This document shows positions 54,943 through 63,874 of a stretch of DNA of 64,000 nt, one piece after another (the stretch's first letter is position 1; each line of letters opens with the position of its first letter). A program made the position numbers and the translations under genes. Below the pieces are notes generated by a model that worked only from the letters and a program-made list of their open reading frames with translations, did not search any database and was not told the origin of the DNA. The DNA comes from Leptospiraceae bacterium. GTDB taxonomy: Bacteria; Spirochaetota; Leptospiria; Leptospirales; Leptospiraceae. The stretch is taken from positions 544,001 through 608,000 of the forward strand of contig JADJSX010000006.1 of assembly GCA_016711485.1 (NCBI GenBank), in the 5' to 3' direction.

Positions 54943-55310
54943 AACTGACCTTGCGCAAAAGTATAAATTTATGAAAATTAATGAGAATATTAGATAAAGC
55001 TAATGAATTAGTAAACTCATTAGCATGCAGCATAGCAAGTCTTACGGAGAGCGAACAAGCGATGGGTTAATGCTCACCGCTAGGTCAATGTCATTAAGAT
55101 TAGAATTTTTTCACCACGGATGAACACAGATACACACGGATGGCTTTAATAATCCTTAATCTTTTATCTGTGTCCATCGGTGTTCCAACTCAATGCTGCT
55201 TCTTGGGGCGCAGCATAATGTGGTAATATTTGAGTAGCTCTCTTAACTTAATGACATTGACATCTAGGTGCAACCCTCAGTCATACATTTAGCTCACCTT
55301 GCGTAAGGTG
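54943..55310 (+). repeat. Dispersed intergenic repeat R2, copy C, with nested R1 element
   Basis: The left part (AACTGACCTTGCGCAA through AATATTAGATAAAGCTAATG to CACCGCTAGGT) and the right part (CTAGGTGCAACC to GCTCACCTTGCGTAAGG) together reconstitute an R2 copy once the R1 element is removed. The two outer ends are imperfect inverted repeats. At the right edge CACCTTGCGTAAGGTG is itself a 16-base palindrome (55295-55310). The flanking stretches 54824-54942 and 55311-55444 hold no feature that I recognise. Confidence 0.72.
55086..55263 (+). mobile_element. R1 MITE-like element, copy 2, with 6-bp target duplication
   Basis: This copy is the reverse complement of the one at 12931-13094, with about eight substitutions and seven extra bases. 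Its ends GTCAATGTCATTAAG and CTTAATGACATTGAC are exact inverted repeats. CTAGGT occurs immediately on both sides (55080-55085 and 55264-55269) but only once in the R2 copies at 15734 and 47403, so it reads as a 6-base target-site duplication. It has no coding capacity, so any movement would need a transposase from elsewhere. Confidence 0.75.
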
Positions 55311-55444
55311 ATCTAATAAATAATAATTGAATTCAATGAAGGAATTATTTCGGAATTCATTAGGAATACGAGAAAACATAGGGAAAAAAAGGGTAGACGC
55401 GTCAAATTCTCAAAATATTTTGTTTTTAACAAGGAACAAACTAA

Positions 55445-56164
55445 ATGAAATTCAAACTAATTCTAATTAATTTAATCATTCTCAGCGTAATCAGTTTTGC
55501 TGGATGCGAGGATGACAGTAGCAGCGTAATTGAAACTTTAGATGGAGAAAAAATCACTGTAAAAAACTTTGAAACAACGTATGAAACGGCTATAGAATCA
55601 ATGAGCCGCATGCAAAATGTAGAAAAAGAGAATTTAATTAAAATTGTATCGACCGACATTGATGAATTAGATGAACAATTAAAATCTGTTAATTATCAAT
55701 TTCAACCTAAAAACTTTTATGATAATTACAGAAATATGTATATGATCAAAGCAGCTGCGGATAAGTCCGGTTTTTCTACACGCGCTGATATTAAGAATAT
55801 TGCAAAGTATTTGGAAATGCAAACCATTTCACAACTTTATATTCAAGAGCAAGTAGAGAAAAAAATCAAAATTACAGATGAGGATGCAACTGTTAAATGT
55901 AAGGAATTACGTGAGAAAGATCCGCGTATGAAGTCTGTAACTCTAGACAGATGTTTACAAATTGGAAGAGGAGTTCTAAAACAAGAAGAAACTCAGAAAA
56001 TTCTTCCGAAAGTTTTAGAGAGAGTAAAAGAAGGAATTTCTATTAAACACAATGATAAGTTTGATTTGGAACAATACTTAAAAACAGGGCCTAGCATACT
56101 AAAAAAAGAAGCCACCAATAAAGAATCTGAAAAAACAGACTCTAAACCAACCGAAAATAAATAA
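55445..56164 (+). CDS. SurA-like lipoprotein without rotamase domain
   Basis: A 239-residue protein with signal peptide and lipobox SFAGC (Cys20), so it is lipid-anchored. The mature part is helical; its GEKITVKNFETTYETAIES opening and LEMQTISQLYIQEQVEKKIKI helix resemble the N-terminal chaperone domain of SurA/PpiC proteins. The parvulin isomerase domain is absent. A disulphide could join the CKELREK and DRCLQ cysteines. I infer a periplasmic chaperone or surface lipoprotein. AGGAAC lies ten bases before the ATG. The uppP gene follows after nine bases and may be co-transcribed. Confidence 0.78.
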   Translation: MKFKLILINLIILSVISFAGCEDDSSSVIETLDGEKITVKNFETTYETAIESMSRMQNVEKENLIKIVSTDIDELDEQLKSVNYQFQPKNFYDNYRNMYMIKAAADKSGFSTRADIKNIAKYLEMQTISQLYIQEQVEKKIKITDEDATVKCKELREKDPRMKSVTLDRCLQIGRGVLKQEETQKILPKVLERVKEGISIKHNDKFDLEQYLKTGPSILKKEATNKESEKTDSKPTENK

Positions 56165-56173
56165 TTTTTCTCA

Positions 56174-57028
56174 ATGAACAATTATTTAAATTTAGTTCTA
56201 AGAAGTATAATTGAATCAATTACTGAATTTTTGCCCGTATCCTCAACCGGGCATTTATTTTTATTTACTTCTTTTTTCCCGTTCGAAGGATTAGAAGATG
56301 GTGCGAGCTTTGATGATTTATTTGATATCTTCATTCAGAGTGGTGCAATACTGTCCGTTTTGGTTCTCTACAGAAAATTTTTATTCGAAAAAATTAAACT
56401 AAGTGCTAATTATATTTTAAATAAAACAGAAGATCGTTCTGGTTTTCATTTTTTACTTCATATTGCCATTGGTTCTTTCCCTGTGCTCTTAATTGGATTT
56501 CTATTTAAAGGTATTCTGGATACTGTAAAATCTAGTCAATATCTTCTTGCCATTTTAGGTTTCGCTTGGTTAGCCGGTGGAATCGCAATTGTATTTGTAG
56601 AGAAAAAATTAGAATCTACAAAAGAGTCGGTTTCTGATAGAACATCAGAAATAACTTTTAGAGAAGCGATTACAATTGGAACATTTCAATGTTTTGCGTT
56701 AATTCCAGGTATGTCTAGATCTGCTATGACTATTATCACAGCAAGAATTTTGGGTTTATCTAAAAAATCGGCGGCAGAATATTCTTTTTTTCTTGCCATT
56801 CCTGTATTGATTGCGGCAAGTCTTTATAAATTATATAAGTATAGATCTCTATTATATGGGGATACTATATATTTACTTCTATTAGGTTTTCTATTAACTT
56901 TTATTCTTTGTATGTTTATAATTAAGTGGTTTATATCATTTATTCAGAAAAATAGTTTTTCCAGTTTTGGATATTATCGAATTATACTCGGAATGGTAGT
57001 AGTTGCGTATTATTTACATAAATTGTAA
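56174..57028 (+). CDS. uppP: Undecaprenyl-diphosphatase
   Basis: A 284-residue membrane phosphatase (BacA family) with about eight helices. The two signature motifs are ITEFLPVSSTGHL (about residues 16-28), holding a catalytic Glu and Ser, and FALIPGMSRSAMTI (about residues 173-186), holding the second Ser and Arg. It dephosphorylates undecaprenyl pyrophosphate to recycle the lipid carrier for peptidoglycan and O-antigen synthesis; overexpression gives bacitracin resistance in other bacteria. It lies in the same direction as, and nine bases after, the SurA-like lipoprotein gene. Confidence 0.95.
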   Translation: MNNYLNLVLRSIIESITEFLPVSSTGHLFLFTSFFPFEGLEDGASFDDLFDIFIQSGAILSVLVLYRKFLFEKIKLSANYILNKTEDRSGFHFLLHIAIGSFPVLLIGFLFKGILDTVKSSQYLLAILGFAWLAGGIAIVFVEKKLESTKESVSDRTSEITFREAITIGTFQCFALIPGMSRSAMTIITARILGLSKKSAAEYSFFLAIPVLIAASLYKLYKYRSLLYGDTIYLLLLGFLLTFILCMFIIKWFISFIQKNSFSSFGYYRIILGMVVVAYYLHKL

Positions 57029-57090
57029 AAGCAAAAACGTTAGCTACAATAGAAGGTAAATGTTAGAATTAAGCCACTATTGGGGGTTGA

Positions 57091-57423
57091 TTATGGGATT
57101 GATTTTTTGAATTCATCAGTGGATTCAATTTTCAAATACTTATCAATTTGACTGATTTTTAAAATTCCTTTTATATTGGAAGGGACATCGAGTAAGGAGA
57201 GTTTCTTATTTTTTCCTTTCAGATTGTTCATAATTCTTAGAATACAACCCATTCCAGAAGAATCAATAGCACGACACTTAGAAAGATCAATACCTATTGC
57301 TAATGAATCTGAAACCATTATGTTTTGGATATATAATTCAAATTCTCTAAATGTCCCCATATCAAGAAATCCTTCAAAAAGGACAATAGTAAGATTATTA
57401 TAGTTGAGTTTATCTAATTTCAT
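57091..57423 (-). CDS. STAS domain protein (anti-sigma factor antagonist type)
   Basis: A 110-residue single-domain protein. GIDLSKCRAIDSSGMGCILR (about residues 43-62) contains the phosphorylatable serine motif DSSGMG of SpoIIAA/RsbV-type antagonists. Such proteins bind an anti-sigma kinase when unphosphorylated and so release a sigma factor or a signalling partner. No RsbW-like kinase or PP2C phosphatase is in the window, so its partner is remote. It converges with uppP and is divergent from the cyclase gene. Confidence 0.88.
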   Translation of the reverse strand: MKLDKLNYNNLTIVLFEGFLDMGTFREFELYIQNIMVSDSLAIGIDLSKCRAIDSSGMGCILRIMNNLKGKNKKLSLLDVPSNIKGILKISQIDKYLKIESTDEFKKSIP

Positions 57424-57551
57424 GTGGTTATTCGATTTTTCCTCTCACATATTTTTCAGACAATTAAAATTTAACAACTATTCTTTTTCTTTTCTGGATA
57501 ATTTTTACGACTTGTTTTTCGATCTTATATGAAATATTATGCTTAGATATT

Positions 57552-59396
57552 ATGGTAATGACACTAGAAACTTTTTATAAAATTTACCCATGGGAAGAGA
57601 AATATCAAATAATAGGTGTTAAACGTTTAGATTGGTTTTGGCATTTCGATTTGGATATTTCCGTTGAATCACTTTGGTCTTATGTAAGTGATACATCCCG
57701 CCTTAACCAAGCTTTGGGATTATCCAAGATGAATTTTGAAGAAAAAGACGGAAATTTATATGGACGATCAAAAAATTCAGGTGTAACTTTAGAATGGATA
57801 GAAATTCCGTGGGTGTGGATTTACAGTAAACATTTAATCAGTATTCGTGAATACAGTAAAGGTTTAGCGCATACGGTTAAAGCAATTTATCATTTTGAAA
57901 AACTTAGCGATACTAAAACTAGATTCTATGTATATCTTGGTTGGATTCCACGAGGATTCTTCTATAAATTAATGTTGTTAGCCTCAGAATCAGTAATTCG
58001 AAAAAAATATTCTACTATACTTTTAGAGATTGAAAAACTCTCAAAGACCAATAAAACATTTCTTCCGTTAGATAAACGCGAAACTGAAAGTAAGATAGAA
58101 AAAAAGGAACTTATATTTAAAATTACTGATGAATTAATTCAAAAACAAATTCGCAAAGAATTAATCAGTAAACTGATAAATCATATAGAATATGGAAATG
58201 ATTTAGATTTATACCGATTACGTCCACTAGAACTTGCGGCAAAATGGAATTATCCAGCGAGAGAAGTCGTAATTGCATTTATGTACGCGACTAGATTAGG
58301 TTTATTAAATATTAGTTGGGATACGATTTGTCCTCATTGCAGAGGAACAAGAATTGAAAATGGCTCTTTGTATGACGTTCAAAAAAAAGCAAAATGCGAT
58401 GTATGTGACATTGACTTTGAAAATGAATCTGAAAATTCTATAGAAATTACATTTCATATACATCCATCAGTCCGAATTGTGGAAAAGGTTTTCTTTTGTA
58501 GTGCAGAACCGGCCAAAAAACCTCATATTAAATTGCAAAAATTTTTAGAGCCAAATGAAATTCTTACATGTTCTTTAAGTTTAGGAATAGGGACATATAA
58601 ACTTCGCGCAAAAGGGAAAGATATAATTGGGAATTTAGAAATTACAGATTCGGAATCGACAAAATCCGTAAATTGGTCATTAGGGGATAATCAAAATTAC
58701 GTCGCTGCAGAAAATCCAGAAATTCGAATCATTAACACAGATAATGTTACTCGATTGTTTTCTCTTGAAGAGACAGTTTGGGATCCATTTATTTTAAAGC
58801 CAGCGTATTTATTCAGTCTGCAAGAATTTCATGACTTATTTTCTACAGATTCGATTGCAAGTGATTTAAAATTGGAACTCGGTATGCAGACTATCTTTTT
58901 TACAGATATAGTTGGGTCATCGACTCTTTATGAATTACAAGGGGATTCAAAAACTTTTGTACAAGTAAAAAAACACTTTGAGGAAATTAATAAAATAGTA
59001 AAAGAAAACGAAGGAGCCATAATTAAAACAATTGGTGACGCTGTGATGGCTGCATTTCCTTCCCCGAGTGGAGCTATCGAGGCGGCGGTTTCTTTAAGAA
59101 AAGAATTTAATGGAGAAAAAAACAATTCAATTCAATTAAGAATGTCTATTCATTTTGGTCAATGTATTGCGGTTAGCTTAAATAGTGGGATAGATTATTT
59201 TGGAAAAACTGTAAATATAGCTGCAAAAATTCAAAAACTAGCAGGTGCTTCTCAAATAGTATTTACAAAGGAATACAAAGATAATCCTGAAGTAATATTA
59301 TTTTTAGAATCAAATAATATTTTAATAGAAGAAATAAAATATTCTATTCCTGGTATGAAAGACGAATTTACGATCTATAGAATTGATGCAAATTAG
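57552..59396 (+). CDS. Class III adenylate/guanylate cyclase with SRPBCC-like and DUF5939 domains
   Basis: A 614-residue protein with no membrane segment. Residues about 25-170 resemble an SRPBCC/START-type lipid-binding fold. A DUF5939 module follows (about 200-400) with a zinc-ribbon-like CPHCRG...CDVCD. The C-terminal cyclase domain (about 435-612) has the metal-binding IFFTDIVGSS, IGDAVMAAF and DYFGKTVNIAAKIQ motifs. It would make cAMP or cGMP in response to a cytoplasmic or membrane-lipid signal. A second ATG at 57558 is possible. The next gene, a small lipoprotein, overlaps its end by 11 bases, linking the cyclase to a TonB-receptor operon. Confidence 0.88.
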   Translation: MVMTLETFYKIYPWEEKYQIIGVKRLDWFWHFDLDISVESLWSYVSDTSRLNQALGLSKMNFEEKDGNLYGRSKNSGVTLEWIEIPWVWIYSKHLISIREYSKGLAHTVKAIYHFEKLSDTKTRFYVYLGWIPRGFFYKLMLLASESVIRKKYSTILLEIEKLSKTNKTFLPLDKRETESKIEKKELIFKITDELIQKQIRKELISKLINHIEYGNDLDLYRLRPLELAAKWNYPAREVVIAFMYATRLGLLNISWDTICPHCRGTRIENGSLYDVQKKAKCDVCDIDFENESENSIEITFHIHPSVRIVEKVFFCSAEPAKKPHIKLQKFLEPNEILTCSLSLGIGTYKLRAKGKDIIGNLEITDSESTKSVNWSLGDNQNYVAAENPEIRIINTDNVTRLFSLEETVWDPFILKPAYLFSLQEFHDLFSTDSIASDLKLELGMQTIFFTDIVGSSTLYELQGDSKTFVQVKKHFEEINKIVKENEGAIIKTIGDAVMAAFPSPSGAIEAAVSLRKEFNGEKNNSIQLRMSIHFGQCIAVSLNSGIDYFGKTVNIAAKIQKLAGASQIVFTKEYKDNPEVILFLESNNILIEEIKYSIPGMKDEFTIYRIDAN

Positions 59397-59649
59397 TCGT
59401 ATTTTATTTTTTTTATCAGTATTCTATTTAGGTTGTTATGATAATAATAGAATTAGTGCATGGGAGATTCAGAAGAGAGTAGGAATTCTTATTGAAGCCA
59501 AAGCAACTCAATGCGGAAATAGACCAGATACTCCAATATTTTTTACAAATGATCGTCCGCCGGGGGAAGTATCAAATTGTGAATTGGATATTTTAAATGC
59601 AAGGTGTCCATTCAAAACTTACCCGTGGAGTTGTGTGAGGATATATTGA
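59386..59649 (+). CDS. Small Cys-rich lipoprotein
   Basis: An 87-residue product. The lipobox FYLGC (Cys17) follows a hydrophobic signal peptide, and four more cysteines (TQC, SNC, ARC, WSC) could make two disulphides in the mature part. A TTG directly before the ATG at 59386 is ignored. Its last codons overlap the start of the TonB-receptor gene by four bases (TTGA), and its start overlaps the cyclase stop. I do not recognise the family. Its position next to a TonB-dependent receptor suggests a surface or periplasmic accessory of that receptor. Confidence 0.75.
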   Translation: MQISRILFFLSVFYLGCYDNNRISAWEIQKRVGILIEAKATQCGNRPDTPIFFTNDRPPGEVSNCELDILNARCPFKTYPWSCVRIY

Positions 59650-62294
59650 AGTTATATATAATAATATTTTTTATTTTCTTTTCTATATTTTTATACGCGC
59701 AAGAAAAATCGATTAACGCTAAAATTAGGATAATTGATAAATCTACGAATTCACCCAAACCAAATGCAACAGTTGTAGTTAAAGAATCAGGAGGATATTT
59801 TACAACTAACAGTAACGGAGAAGTTTTGTTCTCCGTACCGACTAATGGTTATTATACGCTACGAATAATAGCAGGAGGGGATGTTGAAGTAAAAAGGAGA
59901 GAAATATCTTATGATGGACAGGAGATTGTAATATTTGTAGGCGAGAGAGAAAAAGGTGCCATAGAAGTAACCGGTGAAAAAGAAAAAACTAAACTTTCTA
60001 GGTATACTCTACAACAAGAGGAAATTAAAAGATTACCAGGTGCACAGGGAGATTCATTAAAAGCCATTCTTACTCTTCCGGGAGTTTCACCTGCTTTACC
60101 AATAGGATTAACACCGACTGCTGCATTCATTCCTGGAGGAAGCGGCGGTCCTTATAGTAATAGCGATAGAGGCGATATAGTTTTAAGGGGAGCTGGCTCT
60201 CGTGCAAATCAATTTTATTTTGATGGATTTCCCATCAGTTATCCTTTTCATTTAGGTAATCAATCTTCTGTATTAAATAATAATATTATTAAATCCTTTG
60301 ATATATATTCAGGTGCTTATACGACTAGGTACGGATATGCGACAGGCGGAATTATAAATATCGAAGGAAAATCCGAAGTCAAAAAAACTAATACAATTTT
60401 AAATATGAATTTATTTTTATCAGATGCTATGATTGAAACTAAATTAGGTGAAAAAACTTATGTTATCGCGGCGGCAAGAAAAAATTATCCAAACTTGGTA
60501 TTACTTAAATTTTATCCGGAAGGTATTCCGCCTAATGCTAAGTATGCGGATTACCAAGACTATCAGTTTAAATACGGTCATGAATTTTCTCCAAAACACA
60601 AAGTTAGTGTTTCTATATTTGGAGCAAGAGACAGACAAGCCTATACGAAAACGCAAGCAGAATTTGAAAATATTGGATCTGGAAGTGTTGATAATAGACC
60701 ACCAGTAGGTTTAGATAAACAATTTCGAACGGAAGGGATACGCTATATATACCAACCAGGAGCAAAATTTTCAAATACACTCAGTCTATCAAAAAATACA
60801 TTTAAAGAATTCTTTGAAGTAAAGATATCCAATCCTGTGACAGCCGAAAATATTTTTGGAATACAAAATGTTACAACCCAAACTCTATATTATGTGGAAA
60901 ATATTCAGAATTTTGAAATAATCAAAAATATACTTAAATTTGAGACAGGTCAAAATTATCGGGAAAGAAATATAACTTTAAAAGGAGAAAATATTACACA
61001 ACAGAATTCCCTATTTGCAGAAGTATTCAATAATTTACTTGATAGTTCTCCAACATTTCGGGCGTTAGTGGATGGGGACGGAGCAAAAGCTAAAGAGTTA
61101 GGAGGTTTTGCAGAAGTTAATTTAGATTATGCGGGTTTCAAATTTGTTCCGGGAGTTCGATGGGATCATTATAATTTAGCAGATCAAAAAGCTCTTAGTC
61201 CACGGATGAATTCTTCGTATACGATAGCTAAAACTGGGACTACTTTTATAGGAGGAGCAGGTATTCATCGTAATGCGCCTGTTGGAATTGAGCAGATTTC
61301 TGAAAGAGTAGGGAACTCCAAATTACTTATGGAGAAAGCAGAACATTTAGCTATTGGCATTAATCAAGAAATAAGTTCCAATTGGCTTTTTAAGGTAGAA
61401 GGATTCCGAAATATTTTTTCTGATTTAGTGGTTTCGGATACTTATGCGCGCAATCCATATGCGATAAACGATCAACCAAGAGATATTATACAAAAGCCAG
61501 ACTTTGTTTCTAGAAATATCCTAATAGACAAAGGAATTAGTTATTCAAATAGAGGAGACGGATACTCCGAAGGAGTGGAATTATTTCTTAAAAAATCAAA
61601 TAAACCAGGAGAAACAGGATTATTTGGTTGGATTTCTTATTCTAATTCGATTACAAAAAGAAATAATCATCAGACTCGATTATCAAATACTGAATCGAGA
61701 AATCGAAATTTAAAAAATGGAACAAGGAAACTTCTTTATCAAACCGAAATAGGAAATAATTATCTAAATTATTACGACGATAACCAATTCGAATTTTTAT
61801 ATGATAACGACAAACAAGAATTATACGACCTAGACAGGACACATCTTTTAAATATTGTATTTGGTTGGAAAATAACCAATGAATGGCAAATAGGAGGTCG
61901 ATTTAGATATTTTACAAATACTCCAATTACGCCTATCGTTGATTCGGACAGGATTGTTATTGCTTCTAGTTTTGGCATTAATTTGAATACACCAAAGTAT
62001 TCCGAAAATTATAATTCAGAAAGACTTTCCTCGTTTCATCAAATTGATATTCGAATTGATCGATTTTCAAATTATGAATGGGGTGTTGTAAATGGATATA
62101 TAGAAATAATTAATTTTTATGGAAGAAGAAATAGTTCAGGTCAAACTTTTGATCCAACTAAGCCATTTTTGAAAGGAGTCAATCCTTCTCCTGTATATGA
62201 TACTTTAAATTCTCCTTACGTGCAATCACCATTACCCGGTGGGCGTTTAGCATATTTACCACTCATTAATATAGGTTTAGAGGTTAGATTTTAA
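59646..62294 (+). CDS. TonB-dependent outer-membrane receptor
   Basis: An 882-residue protein. After a signal peptide (KLYIIIFFIFFSIFLYAQE) there is a carboxypeptidase-regulatory-like/CNA-B domain (about 20-100). The plug follows (about 125-245, LPGAQGDSLKAILTLPGVSP and DRGDIVLRGAGSRANQFYFD), and then the beta-barrel to the C-terminus, whose final residue is Phe. It imports a siderophore, vitamin or other bound ligand powered by TonB-ExbBD. I place the start at TTG 59646, six bases after GAGGA, so the TTGA overlaps the preceding stop; the longer frame from 59604 would spoil the signal peptide. TonB and ExbBD are not nearby. Confidence 0.9.
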   Translation: MKLYIIIFFIFFSIFLYAQEKSINAKIRIIDKSTNSPKPNATVVVKESGGYFTTNSNGEVLFSVPTNGYYTLRIIAGGDVEVKRREISYDGQEIVIFVGEREKGAIEVTGEKEKTKLSRYTLQQEEIKRLPGAQGDSLKAILTLPGVSPALPIGLTPTAAFIPGGSGGPYSNSDRGDIVLRGAGSRANQFYFDGFPISYPFHLGNQSSVLNNNIIKSFDIYSGAYTTRYGYATGGIINIEGKSEVKKTNTILNMNLFLSDAMIETKLGEKTYVIAAARKNYPNLVLLKFYPEGIPPNAKYADYQDYQFKYGHEFSPKHKVSVSIFGARDRQAYTKTQAEFENIGSGSVDNRPPVGLDKQFRTEGIRYIYQPGAKFSNTLSLSKNTFKEFFEVKISNPVTAENIFGIQNVTTQTLYYVENIQNFEIIKNILKFETGQNYRERNITLKGENITQQNSLFAEVFNNLLDSSPTFRALVDGDGAKAKELGGFAEVNLDYAGFKFVPGVRWDHYNLADQKALSPRMNSSYTIAKTGTTFIGGAGIHRNAPVGIEQISERVGNSKLLMEKAEHLAIGINQEISSNWLFKVEGFRNIFSDLVVSDTYARNPYAINDQPRDIIQKPDFVSRNILIDKGISYSNRGDGYSEGVELFLKKSNKPGETGLFGWISYSNSITKRNNHQTRLSNTESRNRNLKNGTRKLLYQTEIGNNYLNYYDDNQFEFLYDNDKQELYDLDRTHLLNIVFGWKITNEWQIGGRFRYFTNTPITPIVDSDRIVIASSFGINLNTPKYSENYNSERLSSFHQIDIRIDRFSNYEWGVVNGYIEIINFYGRRNSSGQTFDPTKPFLKGVNPSPVYDTLNSPYVQSPLPGGRLAYLPLINIGLEVRF

Positions 62295-62295
62295 T

Positions 62296-63015
62296 ATGAA
62301 TAAAATAAACTATTTTAGAATACTATCTACCCTTTGTATCGTCGGGTTAGAAATATTTTTTTGTTCGAATGTCGATGGTTTACAGAAAAAAAAGAAGAAT
62401 AAAGAAAAAACGGATACTGTTTTTTTTATTCTCTCCCAGTATCGACAAACAGGAAATTGCTTACGAAAAGATTCATCTACCAATACAGCTTATTGCGACA
62501 AACGTTCTCGAGGAATTTGTAATTCAAATGATTTAATTTTGGCAAAATCTGAAAAGTCCTTTAATGTAAGTCAAGCTAAAGATATTGTAGAAAAAATAAC
62601 TAGTTGCCAATTTTCATTTTTGAACTCAGGGATTTCTTCTGATTCTATTTCTAGTCTTTCGGAAGAGGATACAATTCGGTTAAATAATGAATATATAGTA
62701 GTCGAATTGTGTGAAGCTCTTGGGATTACTGCAACCTCCACTTTAATTTCAGAAACAGATTTAGTTTATTCCAATTCTCCCAAAGGTCGAATTGGAATTT
62801 CAGCTGATACTTTATATAATACTCCTGATAATGTTTTAAGTCTTAGTTTAGGTTCTTTAACAAAAGCACAAGAAGCAAAGGCAGATGCTTTAAAGTGTTT
62901 GAATGAAGGATTTACGCAATATGAAAAAGATTTATTTACAGAACTAAGAGTTGGAAATAAATCCAAAAATATTTCCTGTAGCACAAACGGAGGAGTTAAC
63001 CCTTGTCCGTTTTAG
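62296..63015 (+). CDS. Cys-rich putative lipoprotein downstream of the TonB receptor
   Basis: A 239-residue product. The hydrophobic signal ends IFFC (Cys23), a plausible spirochaetal lipobox although the residues before Cys are bulky. The mature protein has eight further cysteines in motifs such as GNC, AYC, GIC and PCPF at the extreme end. I do not recognise the family. It begins one base after the receptor's stop, so it is part of the same operon, and it shares with the small upstream lipoprotein the combination of lipid anchor and many cysteines. A partner for ligand capture is plausible, not shown. Confidence 0.78.
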   Translation: MNKINYFRILSTLCIVGLEIFFCSNVDGLQKKKKNKEKTDTVFFILSQYRQTGNCLRKDSSTNTAYCDKRSRGICNSNDLILAKSEKSFNVSQAKDIVEKITSCQFSFLNSGISSDSISSLSEEDTIRLNNEYIVVELCEALGITATSTLISETDLVYSNSPKGRIGISADTLYNTPDNVLSLSLGSLTKAQEAKADALKCLNEGFTQYEKDLFTELRVGNKSKNISCSTNGGVNPCPF

Positions 63016-63025
63016 GATTTTAAAC

Positions 63026-63874
63026 CTAGTTTACATCATTGTAAATATTGCATATATTTTTTATTTCGCATTTTTCACAAATTTCAGGAATGTATTTAGT
63101 TTTACAAATATTTAGAATCCCTAATCGGCTGAGTGGAAAATCATATAATAATGGATCATTTTGATTAAAAAGTTTGAATTGCTCCGAAATGTATTTTGCG
63201 AGAGTAAAATCAACAGTTCGTCTATTAGAAAATCCTAATATTCTTGAAAGTCTAACAATATGTACGTCAGTTGGATAAATTAAATTTTCTTTTTTTATTG
63301 ATGTATAAAATCCAAAATCAGGAAAACTATCTCTCACCATCCAACGTAGAAACATACAATAACGCTTATGGGAGGAAGAAAGTTTTCCTGAACCTATAAG
63401 AAACGTTAAACCATAACTTAGTTTATTTTTTTTAGTAAGGTGTTTTGTTATTTCTGTAAAATAGTTTTGAAAGTAAACAATATTTTCGTTTAACAGAGCA
63501 TTAGGATTTTCTGAAAAAAATAATTTTTCCAAACTGATACTATTATTTAAAATGAAGGATAAACTCTTTAAAAACAATAGAATATCTTCGGATGTTTGGA
63601 ATCTATATTTTGGAATTTTAGATTCTATATTTATAAAATTACCTTTCTTTATAAAGGTATGTGGTGATTTTCCAAATAGGTTAAATAAAATTTCTAAATG
63701 TTTTTTGATAGAAAAGACATTTCCGTAGGAGAAGAGAGCGGAAATAAAACCAATTACCTCAATATCATTTTTATTATTATAGCGGTAACAAAAATCTATT
63801 GGATCGGATTCTAAAAAAATTTTATTGTTGTATTTTGTAGCTAATTCGTCAAAAAATTTCCTCCGATTTTTCAT
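63026..63874 (-). CDS. TIGR02757 (DUF2400) family protein, HhH-GPD-like with Fe-S cysteines
   Basis: A 282-residue protein matching the TIGR02757 family. The SGKLSSSHKRYCMFLRWMVR segment and TDVHIVRLSRILGFSNRR (a helix-hairpin-helix-like region with a conserved Asp) recall endonuclease III. The C-terminal cysteines C257-x8-C266-x2-C269-x5-C275 have the spacing style of a DNA-glycosylase [4Fe-4S] cluster. Function is unproven; a nucleic acid repair role is inferred. The ATG at 63874 overlaps the stop of the HMG-CoA-lyase-like gene (ATGA), so it is co-translated with it. It converges with the Cys-rich lipoprotein gene. Confidence 0.87.
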   Translation of the reverse strand: MKNRRKFFDELATKYNNKIFLESDPIDFCYRYNNKNDIEVIGFISALFSYGNVFSIKKHLEILFNLFGKSPHTFIKKGNFINIESKIPKYRFQTSEDILLFLKSLSFILNNSISLEKLFFSENPNALLNENIVYFQNYFTEITKHLTKKNKLSYGLTFLIGSGKLSSSHKRYCMFLRWMVRDSFPDFGFYTSIKKENLIYPTDVHIVRLSRILGFSNRRTVDFTLAKYISEQFKLFNQNDPLLYDFPLSRLGILNICKTKYIPEICEKCEIKNICNIYNDVN

